Shown: positions 32,238-40,750, counted from the first letter of the stretch. The stretch is 64,000 nt of DNA from Ensifer adhaerens (GCA_900215285.1 OCMG01000003.1:434001-498000), one strand, 5' to 3'. A program made the numbers and translations. Notes: generated from the sequence alone by a model not told the origin.

Positions 32238-33847
32238 TGGAAGCCTTTGCCGCCCTTCTCGACCGTCTCGTGCTGACACCGCAGCGTAATGGCAAGCTGA
32301 CGCTTCTCGCCGACTATTTCGCCACCACGCCGGATCCGGATCGCGGCTATGCGCTCGCCGCGCTCACCGGCACACTCGATCTCCATCTCGTCAAACCGGC
32401 GCTGATCCGCGAGCTGGTTTTGGAACAGATGGACCCGGAGCTGTTCCGCTATTCCTATGATTATGTGGGCGATCTGGCCGAGACAGTGTCGCTGGTCTGG
32501 CAGGCGCCGCCGGGCGACAAACCCGAGCCGCCGCGCCTGAGCGCCGTGGTGGAAGAACTGAACGGCCTCAGCCGCAGCAATATCCGCTCGCATCTGCGCG
32601 CGCTGCTCGACCGGCTGGATGCCAGCGGCCGCTATGCCTTCCTGAAGCTCGCCATGGGAAACTTGCGCATCGGCGTCTCGGCGCGCCTTGCCAAGCAGGC
32701 GCTTGCCCAGATGAGCGGCATCGACATCACCGAGATCGAAACGCTTTGGCATGGGTTGGCCCCGCCTTACGTCGATCTCTTCGCCTGGCTGGAGGGCAGG
32801 GCGGACAAGCCGATGCTGGTGACGCCCGCGATCTTCCATTCGGTGATGCTGGCGCATCCCATTGGTGACGATGACCTGAAGAAAATGGACCCCGCCGATT
32901 TCCTCGCCGAATGGAAATGGGATGGCATCCGCGTGCAGCTCTCCGCCTCGGGAGATCGCAAGAAACTCTATTCGCGCAGCGGCGACGATATTTCCGACAC
33001 CTTCCCGGATGTGCTGGAGGCGGTGGATTTCGAGGGCGTCATCGATGGCGAACTCCTGATCGGCGGCACGGCGCGCACCAATTCGCCGACGTTGACCTTT
33101 TCCGACCTGCAGCAGCGGCTGAACCGCAAGACGGTGACGCCGGCGCATCTGCGCGACTACCCCGCCTTCATCCGCGCCTACGATCTCCTCTTCGAGGGCG
33201 AGAACGACGTGCGCGGCGAGGGGCTGGAGACGCGGCGCGAACGGCTTGGCCACCTCATCGAGCGCGCCGCCCATGACCGCTTCGACCTTTCGCCCATCGT
33301 CGGTTTCGACAGCTGGGAGGGCTTGGAAAAACTGCGGCTCGACCCGCCTGATCCGGTCATCGAGGGCGTGATGATCAAGCGCCGCGAGAGCACCTATCAG
33401 GCCGGCCGCGTCAAGGGCGAATGGTTCAAGTGGAAGCGCGATCCCTATCTCATCGACGCGGTGATGATGTATGCCCAGCGCGGCCACGGCAAGCGCTCCA
33501 GCTACTATTCCGACTTCACCTTCGGCGTCTGGACCGGGGAGCCCGGCCAGGAAGTCCTCGTGCCCGTCGGCAAGGCCTATTTCGGCTTCACCGACGAGGA
33601 ACTGGAAATCCTCGACAAATTCGTCCGCAACAACACGACAGACCGCTTCGGCCCCGTCCGCGCGGTGCGCGCCGAGCGAGAAAAGGGTTTCGTGCTGGAA
33701 GTGGCCTTCGAGGGGATCGCGCTGTCCAACCGGCACAAATCGGGCGTGGCGATGCGCTTTCCGCGCATTGCGCGGCTGAGAATGGACAAGCCGCCGATCG
33801 AGGCGGACCGGCTGGAGACATTGATGGGGTTGGTGGGGGAGCGGTGA
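32237..33847 (+). CDS. ATP-dependent DNA ligase (repair type)
   Basis: A 536-residue ligase. The nucleotidyl-transferase motif I is EWKWDGIRVQ with the AMP-accepting Lys227 (K-x-D-G), after an N-terminal DNA-binding region of about 200 residues (VVEELNGLSRSNIRSHLRALLDRL). Other motifs are YSRSGDDISDTFPD, GVIDGELL, EGVMIKRRESTYQAGR and WFKWKRDP (motif V). The C-terminal OB domain ends LMGLVGER. It is coupled to the exonuclease by a one-base overlap (TGATG). The TTG one codon upstream is rejected in favour of ATG 32237. Immediately downstream the base composition changes to AT-rich. Confidence 0.92.
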   Translation: MEAFAALLDRLVLTPQRNGKLTLLADYFATTPDPDRGYALAALTGTLDLHLVKPALIRELVLEQMDPELFRYSYDYVGDLAETVSLVWQAPPGDKPEPPRLSAVVEELNGLSRSNIRSHLRALLDRLDASGRYAFLKLAMGNLRIGVSARLAKQALAQMSGIDITEIETLWHGLAPPYVDLFAWLEGRADKPMLVTPAIFHSVMLAHPIGDDDLKKMDPADFLAEWKWDGIRVQLSASGDRKKLYSRSGDDISDTFPDVLEAVDFEGVIDGELLIGGTARTNSPTLTFSDLQQRLNRKTVTPAHLRDYPAFIRAYDLLFEGENDVRGEGLETRRERLGHLIERAAHDRFDLSPIVGFDSWEGLEKLRLDPPDPVIEGVMIKRRESTYQAGRVKGEWFKWKRDPYLIDAVMMYAQRGHGKRSSYYSDFTFGVWTGEPGQEVLVPVGKAYFGFTDEELEILDKFVRNNTTDRFGPVRAVRAEREKGFVLEVAFEGIALSNRHKSGVAMRFPRIARLRMDKPPIEADRLETLMGLVGER

Positions 33848-33959
33848 AATTTGCCGACGTTGATCACTATGACAAAGACTTGGCCGGCAACCACCGACGG
33901 TAGTAACCTCTCGACAACCAAATTTGGATATGCAACCCTTATATCAGGGGAGACATATA

Positions 33960-34763
33960 TTGAAAGTTAGACCTTTTCTAAAATGGGCCGGCGGCAAGCG
34001 TTGGCTTGTTGAACGCGGAGATTTTTCATTCCCGCGTTTTGACGGAACATACATCGAGCCGTTTCTCGGTAGCGGCGCCGTTTTTTTCAGTCTGTCGCCC
34101 AAAAAAGCTTTATTGTCAGATGTAAATCAAAGACTTATTGAAGTATATAATGAGCTAAAAAATAACTATAACGATGTCGTTGAAATTCTAAAATTGCACC
34201 AAAAGAGACATTCGAAAGAATATTATTATAAAATTCGCTCTCTTTATCATGAAAATGCGGTTGAGCGGTCTGCGCAATTTATTTATCTCAATAGAACCTG
34301 TTGGAATGGGCTTTATAGGGAAAATTTAAAAGGGGAATTTAACGTTCCAATAGGGACGAAAACAAAAATCGCCCCAGCTGATGAGGACTGGGATGCGATT
34401 ACTTCGGTCCTGAAAAATGCAGAAGTTGTTTGCTGCGACTTTGAGAGCACTATTGATAGAGCTGGGGAAAATGATTTTTTGTTTGTGGATCCGCCTTACA
34501 CTACTGCTCATAACTTAAATGGATTCGTGAAATATAACCAAAGAATTTTCACTTGGAGTGACCAGATTAGGTTAAGGAACTCCGTTGTTAGAGCAGCTGA
34601 GAGAGGGGCAAAGGTTGTTGTGACAAACGCTCATCATGATTCTATATTGGAATTGTATGATGGGATAGGAGTGACGGAGCAAATTAGAAGAGCGTCTATC
34701 ATATCAGGTAAGAATCTCGGTCGTCAAAGTACATCCGAATTGATAATCCGTTGCAACATGTGA
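33960..34763 (+). CDS. DNA adenine methyltransferase, Dam/D12 class
   Basis: A 267-residue N6-adenine methyltransferase. The D12-class motifs are in order: motif X FLKWAGGKRWL (residues 6-16), motif I EPFLGSGAVFF (residues 33-43, S-adenosylmethionine binding), and the catalytic motif IV DPPY at residues 177-180 (FLFVDPPYTT). FIYLNRTCWNGLYRENLKGEFN is the typical central stretch. ATG 33930 is in frame upstream, but TTG 33960 has GGGGAG seven bases before it and gives the normal N-terminus (LKVRPFLKWAGGK), so it is taken as the start. It is AT-rich and foreign-looking. It is not the cell-cycle methyltransferase CcrM, which belongs to another class. The target sequence (GATC or other) is unknown. 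Confidence 0.9.
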   Translation: MKVRPFLKWAGGKRWLVERGDFSFPRFDGTYIEPFLGSGAVFFSLSPKKALLSDVNQRLIEVYNELKNNYNDVVEILKLHQKRHSKEYYYKIRSLYHENAVERSAQFIYLNRTCWNGLYRENLKGEFNVPIGTKTKIAPADEDWDAITSVLKNAEVVCCDFESTIDRAGENDFLFVDPPYTTAHNLNGFVKYNQRIFTWSDQIRLRNSVVRAAERGAKVVVTNAHHDSILELYDGIGVTEQIRRASIISGKNLGRQSTSELIIRCNM

Positions 34764-34771
34764 GCTGTTAA

Positions 34772-35287
34772 ATGCCGCCTTGGATCAGAGTTGCTATTCG
34801 TTATGCTTATAGATCGTTACGCGAGTTCTTGTTCCTGGTGTTCTTTTCGTTCATGCCGGTATGGCTTGGTGCTGTCGCGCATTTCCTGTTTGATCAGAGC
34901 GTTTCTGTCTATTTGAATGGCTACCTTATAAATGGGGAAGCACTGCTCTTGTCGGCAACGACAGTTGGCCCCCTAATGTTTACATTAGTTAGTGCGGAAA
35001 CCTTGTCTACTAAGACGCGACGCAATTTCCCTCTCAAGTGGATGTATTATCTAGCAATTATAGGTGTTTGCGTGGTGGCGGCTTTTCTAATCGGAGTGCG
35101 GGCCACTCCACAAGCCAGCACCTATCTATCCCCCACAGCGATGCAACTTGTTTCTTTGGTGGTATCCGCGATTTCGATAATTGTTTGGTTCGCAATTGTC
35201 GGCACGAATGCAGCGCATGAGAGCGGAGCACCAGATATCATGCGACAAGATGAAACTGATTTTGTGAGCAACTATAGAGCACAATGA
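34772..35287 (+). CDS. Four-helix membrane protein of unknown function (island gene 2)
   Basis: A 171-residue protein with four predicted membrane helices (about residues 16-40, 52-75, 88-108 and 122-143) and short hydrophilic ends. No signal peptide, enzyme motif or family recognised. It lies 8 bases after the methyltransferase and overlaps the DGQHR gene (ATGATG), so all three are likely one transcript. Small multi-helix membrane proteins are frequent killing effectors in bacterial anti-phage systems, so that role is a possibility, not a finding. The codon use is AT-rich like its neighbours. Confidence 0.7.
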   Translation: MPPWIRVAIRYAYRSLREFLFLVFFSFMPVWLGAVAHFLFDQSVSVYLNGYLINGEALLLSATTVGPLMFTLVSAETLSTKTRRNFPLKWMYYLAIIGVCVVAAFLIGVRATPQASTYLSPTAMQLVSLVVSAISIIVWFAIVGTNAAHESGAPDIMRQDETDFVSNYRAQ

Positions 35288-36462
35288 TGCAGCAATCTTT
35301 GAATTTGGTGGACCCAGACAAAATTGAAAGGCGCTTTAAGGCTCTTAGAGTCAGGCAGCCTATAGGTGATATATTTGTTGCTGCGGTTGACTATAAATCA
35401 ATACAAGAGATTACATTCTTTGATGTTAGAAGAAGACTTCAGGACGAGAGAGATATTGAGAGGTATCTCGGAATACAGCGTCCGCTTAATGATGCTCGCG
35501 TAAGAGAATTAAACCAATACGTAAATTTTATTGATGCAACATTTCCAGGCACAATAATTGTTTCTGTAGAAAATGACTATGCGAGATATGATGAAGCGAG
35601 CGGGCAGATAATTCTGTCGAATACTCGTGTCGGCGAGGAAACCCCTTCAATTCCGCTGCGGAATCTTTGCCGAGTGATTGATGGCCAACATCGAATTGCG
35701 GGGCTCGAAAAGTTTGACGCCCGAGATGATAAACACTTTGATGTTATGGTCTCATTCTTCGTTGGAAGTGATATTTCCGATCAAGCTTATGTTTTTGCGA
35801 CAGTAAACCTGGAGCAAACTAAAGTAAATAAAAGCTTAGCCTATGATTTATTTGATTTGGCTCGTTCTCGTAGTCCGTATAAGACATGCCATAACATCGC
35901 TGTAGCTTTGGATCAGCTTGAGACAAGTCCCTTTTACAAGAAGATTAAGAGGCTGGGAACTTCCGAAAATGATAGAGGTGGAGAAACATTAACGCAGGCT
36001 ACTTTCGTCAACGGTTTTGTGGGGTATTTGTCCGATGACCCTAAAGGCGATCGCGATGCGATTCTAAGGGGAAAGAAGCTTCCCATTCCCTCGACCAAGG
36101 AGCTTCAGAAGTATGTATTTCGAGGTCTTTTCCTAGCCGGTGAGGACCTGAAAATTGGGAAGATTTATGAAGAGTATTTTCAGGCTGTCAGAGAAAAATG
36201 GTCTGAGGCGTGGAATTATTCCGGAACAGGAATAATGTTGTCGCGCACAAACGGGTATCGAGCTCTAGCGTCGGTGTTTGGTCGCGTCTACAAATCTGTA
36301 GCGCGACCCGGCGAAATTGTGGACCGGAGGGAGTTCCGTCGAATGTTCGATCGGGTTGACCTGCGCTGGGACGATTTCAATACCGATCGGTTTAAGCCCG
36401 GATCTTCAGGGGAATCCGAGCTGCGTAAACTTTTGATCGGTGAGATGGCTTTGGAAGACTAA
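35284..36462 (+). CDS. DGQHR domain protein, DndB-like
   Basis: A 392-residue protein. The diagnostic DGQHR is at residues 133-137 (RVIDGQHRIAGLEKF), within a region that matches the DGQHR/DndB family: ERYLGIQRPLNDARVRELNQYV, FPGTIIVSV, FVTVNLEQTKVNKSLAYDLFDL-like stretch and TPFYKKIK-type SPFYKKIKRLG. DndB is the regulator of phosphorothioate DNA modification, and related proteins occur in defence islands. No dndC, D or E gene is here. ATG 35284 and ATG 35287 are both possible starts, overlapping the previous stop. A hairpin spans the stop codon. Function within this cassette is unknown, probably DNA binding or control. Confidence 0.82.
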   Translation: MMQQSLNLVDPDKIERRFKALRVRQPIGDIFVAAVDYKSIQEITFFDVRRRLQDERDIERYLGIQRPLNDARVRELNQYVNFIDATFPGTIIVSVENDYARYDEASGQIILSNTRVGEETPSIPLRNLCRVIDGQHRIAGLEKFDARDDKHFDVMVSFFVGSDISDQAYVFATVNLEQTKVNKSLAYDLFDLARSRSPYKTCHNIAVALDQLETSPFYKKIKRLGTSENDRGGETLTQATFVNGFVGYLSDDPKGDRDAILRGKKLPIPSTKELQKYVFRGLFLAGEDLKIGKIYEEYFQAVREKWSEAWNYSGTGIMLSRTNGYRALASVFGRVYKSVARPGEIVDRREFRRMFDRVDLRWDDFNTDRFKPGSSGESELRKLLIGEMALED

Positions 36463-36492
36463 GCGCTTTCTATTGCCATGGACTTAGTCTTC
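36454..36492 (+). terminator. Hairpin overlapping the end of the DGQHR gene
   Basis: Perfect 10-bp arms GAAGACTAAG (36454-36463) and CTTAGTCTTC (36483-36492) around a 19-base loop. The first arm contains the TAA stop. There is no long T run, so it may be a weak terminator or an RNA-stabilising end, and it marks the right edge of the AT-rich island. Confidence 0.55.
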
Positions 36493-36507
36493 TAAGAGGC
36501 CGATGCC

Positions 36508-38358
36508 TCACCCCTTCTTCTTCTTCCAATCCGGCTTGCCACCCTTGCCGCCACCCGGCTTCCCATCAAAGCCCTTGCCCTTATACGGCTTGCCCCCACC
36601 CGCATTATCCCGGTCGCCCTTCTTCTGCCAGTCGGGCTTCTTGAAGTCGCCTTGCGGGCGGTCGTCGCGGTTTCCGCCTTCACGGGGGCCGCTGCGGGAC
36701 ATGTCGGGGCGGGCGTCGAGCTTTTTGACGCGCAGCTTGTCCTCGATCATCATCTTCGGGCCGAGGGCGGCGGTGAAGCCGTCGGCGGCGCTGGCGTGGA
36801 TTTCGACATAGGTTTCGGCGGGCATCATCTTGATCGTGCCGATGTCGCGCTTGCCGATATTGCCGGCGCGGCAGAGCATGGGGATGAGCCAGCGGGGTTC
36901 GGCATTCTGCTTGCGGCCGACCGAGAGCGAGAACCAGACGCTTTCGTCGAAGTCTTCGCGAGCACGGGACGGCTGCGGCTCGAAATCATTGGTGCGGCGC
37001 TCGCGCGTGGCGTCGCGCGCCTCGCGGGATTTCGGCGCATAGACGGCCATTTCCTGGATGTCTTCCGGCGCAAAACGGGTCGAGCGGAAATGCCGGATAT
37101 AGGCGGCGGCGATCTTCTCGGCGCCATGTGCCTCGATGAGGCGGGCCGCCATGTCGCGATCGTCCTCATCGACGCCAAGGCTCAGTTCCGGGTCGGTCAG
37201 CAGGCGTTCGTCGTCGCGCTGCAGGATGGCGGCTGCGGTCGGCGGGTTGGCCCATTCGGCCTGGATGCCGGCGGCATCGAGCAGGCGCTCGGCCTTGCGG
37301 CGGGCGGGCAGCGGCACGATGAGGGCGGAGACGCCCTTGCGCCCCGCGCGTCCCGTGCGGCCGCTGCGATGCTTCAGCGTTTCGGCATTCGTCGGCAGGT
37401 CGGCATGGACGACGAGTTCGAGGCTCGGCAGGTCGATGCCGCGCGCGGCGACGTCGGTCGCGATGCACACGCGGGCGCGGCCGTCGCGCATGGCCTGCAG
37501 CGCATGGCTGCGTTCGTTCTGCGTCAGTTCGCCGGAGAGGGATACGGCCGGGAAGCCGCGATTGGAAAAGCGCGCCGTCAGATGAGCGACCGCCGCTCGG
37601 GTCGAGCAGAAGACGATGGCCGTGGCCGCATCGTAGTAGCGCAGCGTGTTGAGGATCGCATTTTCGCGGTCGGGGGCGGCGCAGAGGAGCGCGCGATATT
37701 CGATATCGCTGTGCTGCTGCTCTTCGGCGGCGGTGGTGATGCGCATCGCGTCGCGCTGGTAGCTCTTGGCAAGCGTCGCAATCGACTTCGGCACAGTCGC
37801 CGAGAACATCAGCGTGCGCCGCTCTGCGGGGGATGCGCCAAGAATGAATTCGAGGTCATCGCGGAATCCGAGATCGAGCATTTCGTCGGCTTCGTCCAGC
37901 ACGACGGCGGCGAGGTTGGACAGGTCGAGCGCATTGCGCGTGATGTGGTCGCGCAGGCGGCCGGGGGTGCCGACGACGATATGGCAGCCGCGCTCCAGCG
38001 CCCGGCGTTCTTTCCGCGTATCCATGCCGCCGACGCAGGTGGCAATCACGGCGTGAGTTTCGGCATAGAGCCATTCGAGTTCGCGCGCGACCTGCATGGC
38101 CAGCTCGCGCGTCGGCGCGATGGCGAGTGCGAGTGGTGCTTCAGCCGGGCCGAACAGGCGGTTGTCGCCGAGAATGTCGGGAGCGATGGCGAGGCCGAAG
38201 GCCACCGTCTTGCCGGAGCCGGTCTTGGCGGAGACGAGCGCGTCGCGACCCTTCAGGTCGTCCGAGCGCATCGCCTCCTGCACGGGGGTCAATTGCGTAT
38301 AGCCGCGCTTTTGAAGCGCGTTGCCAAGCGGCGTCGCAACGCCGTCGAAAATCGTCAT
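36508..38358 (-). CDS. DEAD-box RNA helicase with DbpA-type C-terminal domain
   Basis: A 616-residue ATP-dependent RNA helicase. N-terminal Q motif GYTQLTPVQEAM, motif I SAKTGSGKT (near residue 45), motif II LDEADEMLD, motif III SAT (LMFSATVPKS) and motif VI HRSGRTGRAGRKG are all present. The region around residues 430-540 corresponds to a DbpA RNA-binding domain, and the last 60 residues form a Gly/Lys-rich tail (GGGKPYKGKG). It probably acts in ribosome assembly or RNA turnover at low temperature. The upstream in-frame ATG at 38415 lies in the spacer. ATG 38358 begins the normal N-terminus (MTIFDGVATPLG) but has only a weak ribosome site. It is divergent from the cobalamin-riboswitch operon. 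Confidence 0.9.
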   Translation of the reverse strand: MTIFDGVATPLGNALQKRGYTQLTPVQEAMRSDDLKGRDALVSAKTGSGKTVAFGLAIAPDILGDNRLFGPAEAPLALAIAPTRELAMQVARELEWLYAETHAVIATCVGGMDTRKERRALERGCHIVVGTPGRLRDHITRNALDLSNLAAVVLDEADEMLDLGFRDDLEFILGASPAERRTLMFSATVPKSIATLAKSYQRDAMRITTAAEEQQHSDIEYRALLCAAPDRENAILNTLRYYDAATAIVFCSTRAAVAHLTARFSNRGFPAVSLSGELTQNERSHALQAMRDGRARVCIATDVAARGIDLPSLELVVHADLPTNAETLKHRSGRTGRAGRKGVSALIVPLPARRKAERLLDAAGIQAEWANPPTAAAILQRDDERLLTDPELSLGVDEDDRDMAARLIEAHGAEKIAAAYIRHFRSTRFAPEDIQEMAVYAPKSREARDATRERRTNDFEPQPSRAREDFDESVWFSLSVGRKQNAEPRWLIPMLCRAGNIGKRDIGTIKMMPAETYVEIHASAADGFTAALGPKMMIEDKLRVKKLDARPDMSRSGPREGGNRDDRPQGDFKKPDWQKKGDRDNAGGGKPYKGKGFDGKPGGGKGGKPDWKKKKG

Positions 38359-38535
38359 GCGGAAATCTTTCGGAACAGGACCGGCTGGCGCTTGGAAAGC
38401 ACGCTGCGGGATCAATCATGCGCGCCTTCTACCCTCACTTTGGCAAAATGTACAGGGCGCAGCGGGCAAGTGCCGCAATGGAGGTGGCGGACTGCCGGAT
38501 CGCCAAGCCATCGCCTTGACCTGGGCTGCAAGTAA

Positions 38536-38550
38536 TGTAATAACGTTACA
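38536..38550. promoter_or_regulatory. Zur-like palindrome upstream of the cobalamin operon
   Basis: TGTAATAACGTTACA is a near-perfect palindrome (TGTAA-N5-TTACA), and the larger block GTAATGTAATAACGTTAC is symmetric at 14 of 18 positions. It resembles zinc-uptake regulator (Zur) boxes of rhizobia. It lies 24 bases upstream of the -35 of the riboswitch promoter and upstream of the helicase gene on the other strand. The assignment is a guess. Confidence 0.35.
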
Positions 38551-38573
38551 GTTTGAAGCGGCGACGGTCGTGC

Positions 38574-38601
38574 TTGACAATTGTCGGGCGCGGCGCATAA
38601 C
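38574..38601 (+). promoter_or_regulatory. Sigma-70 type promoter of the corrinoid transport operon
   Basis: TTGACA (38574-38579), 16-base spacer, CATAAC (38596-38601), directly before the riboswitch at about 38609. A strong -35 and reasonable -10 with suitable spacing. Confidence 0.65.
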
Positions 38602-38608
38602 TGGCGAT

Positions 38609-38800
38609 GACGGTTCCTGAAGGCCAAGCCGGATGGATTAATAGGGAACATGGTGAGGACGACCCGAATGGGGCCGAAACCATGGCTGCCCCCGCAACTG
38701 TGAGCGGTGAGGCTCTGTCAACGACGCCACTGGCCGAAAGGCCGGGAAGGCAGACAGAGCTTTCGACCCGCGAGCCAGGAGACCTGCCGTCAAGACACGT
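38609..38800 (+). promoter_or_regulatory. Cobalamin riboswitch
   Basis: It has the conserved blocks of the B12 riboswitch: GACGGTTCC at the 5' end, TTAATAGGGAAC, CCCCCGCAACTGTGAGCGG, GACGCCACTGGCC with the GCCACTG motif, and the B12 box GAGCCAGGAGACCTGCCG at 38772-38789. Order and spacing match the class. It lies in the leader of the ABC transporter genes and should shut them off when adenosylcobalamin is bound. Confidence 0.95.
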
Positions 38801-38906
38801 AGCAACCGGACGGGGTGTGCCGGGAAGCGTTGATGACCATCAGGCGCGATTTGCCCGCCCTCGATGGCCGATCATCCTTCTCCAGCGCCGATTGCCGAGA
38901 GATGAG

Positions 38907-39680
38907 ATGACCTTGACTGCGCTCAAAGCAGAAAACCTGACCTTCCGCACGACTGCCGGCGCGCCGATCGTCGATTGCGTTTCACTCGATATCCGCACCG
39001 GTGACCGCGTGGCCATCATCGGCCCGAACGGGGCAGGCAAGACGACCCTTCTGAAACTGATGTGCGGCATGAGCCGCCCCAGCGCCGGTTCCATCGAGCT
39101 TGACGGCAAGCCGCTTCACGGGCTGAAACCCATTGAACGCGCTCGCCAGATCGCCGTCGTCGGCCAGGCCGACCAGCCGGACCGGCGCATTTCCGTTCGA
39201 GATTACGTCGCCCTTGGTCGTATTCCTCATGCCCTGCGCAAGACGCGCGCAGAGGACGCCGATCTGATCGATGCGGCCGTGGAGCGCACCGGGCTTGCAG
39301 CGCTTGCCAAGCGCGAAATGGGTCTTCTGTCCGGCGGCGAGCGCCAGCGGGCGCAGATTGCCCGGGCGCTGGCGCAGGAGCCGCGCATCCTCTTCCTCGA
39401 CGAGCCGACGAACCATCTCGACCCGCGCGCCCGCGGTGCGCTTCTGGCCCTGGTCGCGGAGCTCGACCTGACGGTCGTCGCCGTGCTCCACGATCTCAAC
39501 CTCGTGCCCGATTTTGCAAGCCGCGTTGCCGTGATGCGGGATGGCAAGCTGGTGTCGTTGGAGGAGACGCTGTCGCGCGATCTCGTGCGCGAGGTCTTCG
39601 GCATCGATCTTCTGCGCCTGCCGCACCCGCATGAAAACCGCGAACTGACGGTTTTCGACATTCCCATGACCCATCACTGA
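38907..39680 (+). CDS. btuD: Corrinoid/cobalamin ABC transporter ATPase
   Basis: A 257-residue ATPase of the FecE/BtuD/HmuV family. Walker A GPNGAGKTT near residue 38, signature LLSGGERQRAQIARAL, Walker B ILFLDEPTNHLD and switch His in AVLHDLNLV are visible. ATG 38907 is the start. Upstream frame-compatible codons fall inside the riboswitch and are rejected. The cobalamin riboswitch directly upstream and the FecCD-type partner genes support corrinoid uptake. A siderophore role is less likely because of the riboswitch. No outer-membrane receptor btuB is in the window. Confidence 0.88.
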   Translation: MTLTALKAENLTFRTTAGAPIVDCVSLDIRTGDRVAIIGPNGAGKTTLLKLMCGMSRPSAGSIELDGKPLHGLKPIERARQIAVVGQADQPDRRISVRDYVALGRIPHALRKTRAEDADLIDAAVERTGLAALAKREMGLLSGGERQRAQIARALAQEPRILFLDEPTNHLDPRARGALLALVAELDLTVVAVLHDLNLVPDFASRVAVMRDGKLVSLEETLSRDLVREVFGIDLLRLPHPHENRELTVFDIPMTHH

Positions 39681-39696
39681 TTGAAAGATTTCACCA

Positions 39697-40644
39697 ATGA
39701 GACGCCTGACCCTCGGCCTCCTGCTGTCGCTGGCCGCAACCTCTGCCTTCGCCTTTCCCGTCACGGTCGATAGCTGCGGCAAGCCGCTGACATTTGACGC
39801 TCCGCCGAAGCGCGCCGTGATCAACGATATCAACATGTCGAAGATGGCCTTCGCGCTCGGCCTCCAGCCCGAGATTGTCGGCATTACCGGCGTGTCCGGC
39901 TGGTACAAGCTGGATGACGAGTTCAAGAAGGAGCAGGGCTCCATTCCCGAGCTTGCGCCGAAATATCCAACGATGGAAAACATCCTCTCGGCCAATCCCG
40001 ATTTCTTCTTCGCCGGCTGGTATTACGGCATGAAGCCGGGCGGTGAGGTGACGCCGGATATGCTGGCCGAACATGGCATCAAGACGCTGGTGCTGACGGA
40101 AAGCTGCGTCCATCTCGACAAGAACCGCCCGGCCGCTTCCATGGACCTGCTGTTCGGCGACATGGAAAAGCTCGGCAAGATCTTCGGCAAGGAGGCCGAA
40201 GCCGACAAGCTCGTGAACGGCTGGAAGGCGCAGCTTGCCGAAATCCGCGCCAAGGTCGGCAAGAATGCCGGCACGCGGGTCTTTCTCTACGATTCCGGTG
40301 AAGACAAGCCGTTCACGGCCGGCAAGTTCGCCATACCGACCGCCATGATCGAAGCCGCGGGTGGCGAGAACATCATGGCCGACATGCAGACGAGCTGGGG
40401 CAATACGGACTGGGAAACGGTGGCCGCGCGCAATCCCCAATTCCTTATCCTCCTCGATTATCAGGATGGCGCCGGCTACAAGAAGCTGCTCGATTTCCTG
40501 AAAAACCATCCGGCCATGAAGGAAACGGACGCGGTGAAGAATAACCGTTTCGTGGCGCTGCGCTATGAAGAGCTGACGCCCGGCCCGGACAATGTGAAGG
40601 CCATCGACAAGATTGCCCGGGCGCTGCATCCGGAAGCGTTCTGA
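39697..40644 (+). CDS. btuF: Corrinoid ABC transporter substrate-binding protein
   Basis: A 315-residue periplasmic protein of the helical-backbone metal-receptor type (FecB/BtuF). Signal peptide residues 1-19 (LGLLLSLAATSAFA, cut before FPVTVDSCGKP). Typical stretches are PPKRAVINDINMSKMAFALGL, LSANPDFFFAGW and ARNPQFLILLDYQDG. The gene lies 16 bases after btuD. Its stop is followed at once by a palindromic element that reaches into btuC. In standard btu operons the binding protein also pairs with FecCD-type permeases, as here. Confidence 0.85.
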   Translation: MRRLTLGLLLSLAATSAFAFPVTVDSCGKPLTFDAPPKRAVINDINMSKMAFALGLQPEIVGITGVSGWYKLDDEFKKEQGSIPELAPKYPTMENILSANPDFFFAGWYYGMKPGGEVTPDMLAEHGIKTLVLTESCVHLDKNRPAASMDLLFGDMEKLGKIFGKEAEADKLVNGWKAQLAEIRAKVGKNAGTRVFLYDSGEDKPFTAGKFAIPTAMIEAAGGENIMADMQTSWGNTDWETVAARNPQFLILLDYQDGAGYKKLLDFLKNHPAMKETDAVKNNRFVALRYEELTPGPDNVKAIDKIARALHPEAF

Positions 40645-40750
40645 GCGCATAATCCGACCGGAGTGAAACGAGGATCGGTAGGATTATGCGCCAAACAAAA
40701 GAATTGGAGCGTCGATCTGATAAAGTCAGATCGAGCCACGCTCCAAATCC
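40645..40750. repeat. Compound palindromic element between btuF and btuC
   Basis: First dyad: GCGCATAATCC (40645-40655) and GGATTATGCGC (40681-40691), perfect 11-bp arms. Second dyad: TTGGAGCGT with CGATCTGA (40704-40720), loop TAAAG, then TCAGATCG and ACGCTCCAA (40726-40746). Together they make two nested hairpins of the kind seen as dispersed rhizobial palindromes. The annotated start ATG of btuC (40686) lies inside the first right arm. Confidence 0.75.

Larger units (their letters stand above)
33848..36495. other. AT-rich three-gene island (candidate DNA-modification/defence cassette)
   Basis: From about 33850 to 36495 the DNA is clearly AT-rich, in contrast to the GC-rich genes on both sides (a ligase and an RNA helicase). 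It holds an adenine methyltransferase, a four-helix membrane protein and a DGQHR protein, all on the plus strand, with gaps or overlaps of a few bases. No integrase, transposase, terminal direct repeat or tRNA target was seen at the edges. It ends with a hairpin overlapping the last stop. Codon use (AAA, TTA, AGA, ATA common) supports recent transfer. Confidence 0.7.

Noticed and set aside
33848..36495. Integrative element with attachment sites at the AT-rich island
   Set aside because: I looked for direct repeats and an integrase or tRNA at both edges and found none, so it is recorded only as a composition island.
36652..38535. A 627-codon plus-strand frame over the RNA helicase gene
   Set aside because: The opposite strand has all DEAD-box motifs. 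The plus-strand translation shows no domain.
38607..38906. N-terminal extension of btuD by 100 codons
   Set aside because: The extension would translate the cobalamin riboswitch.
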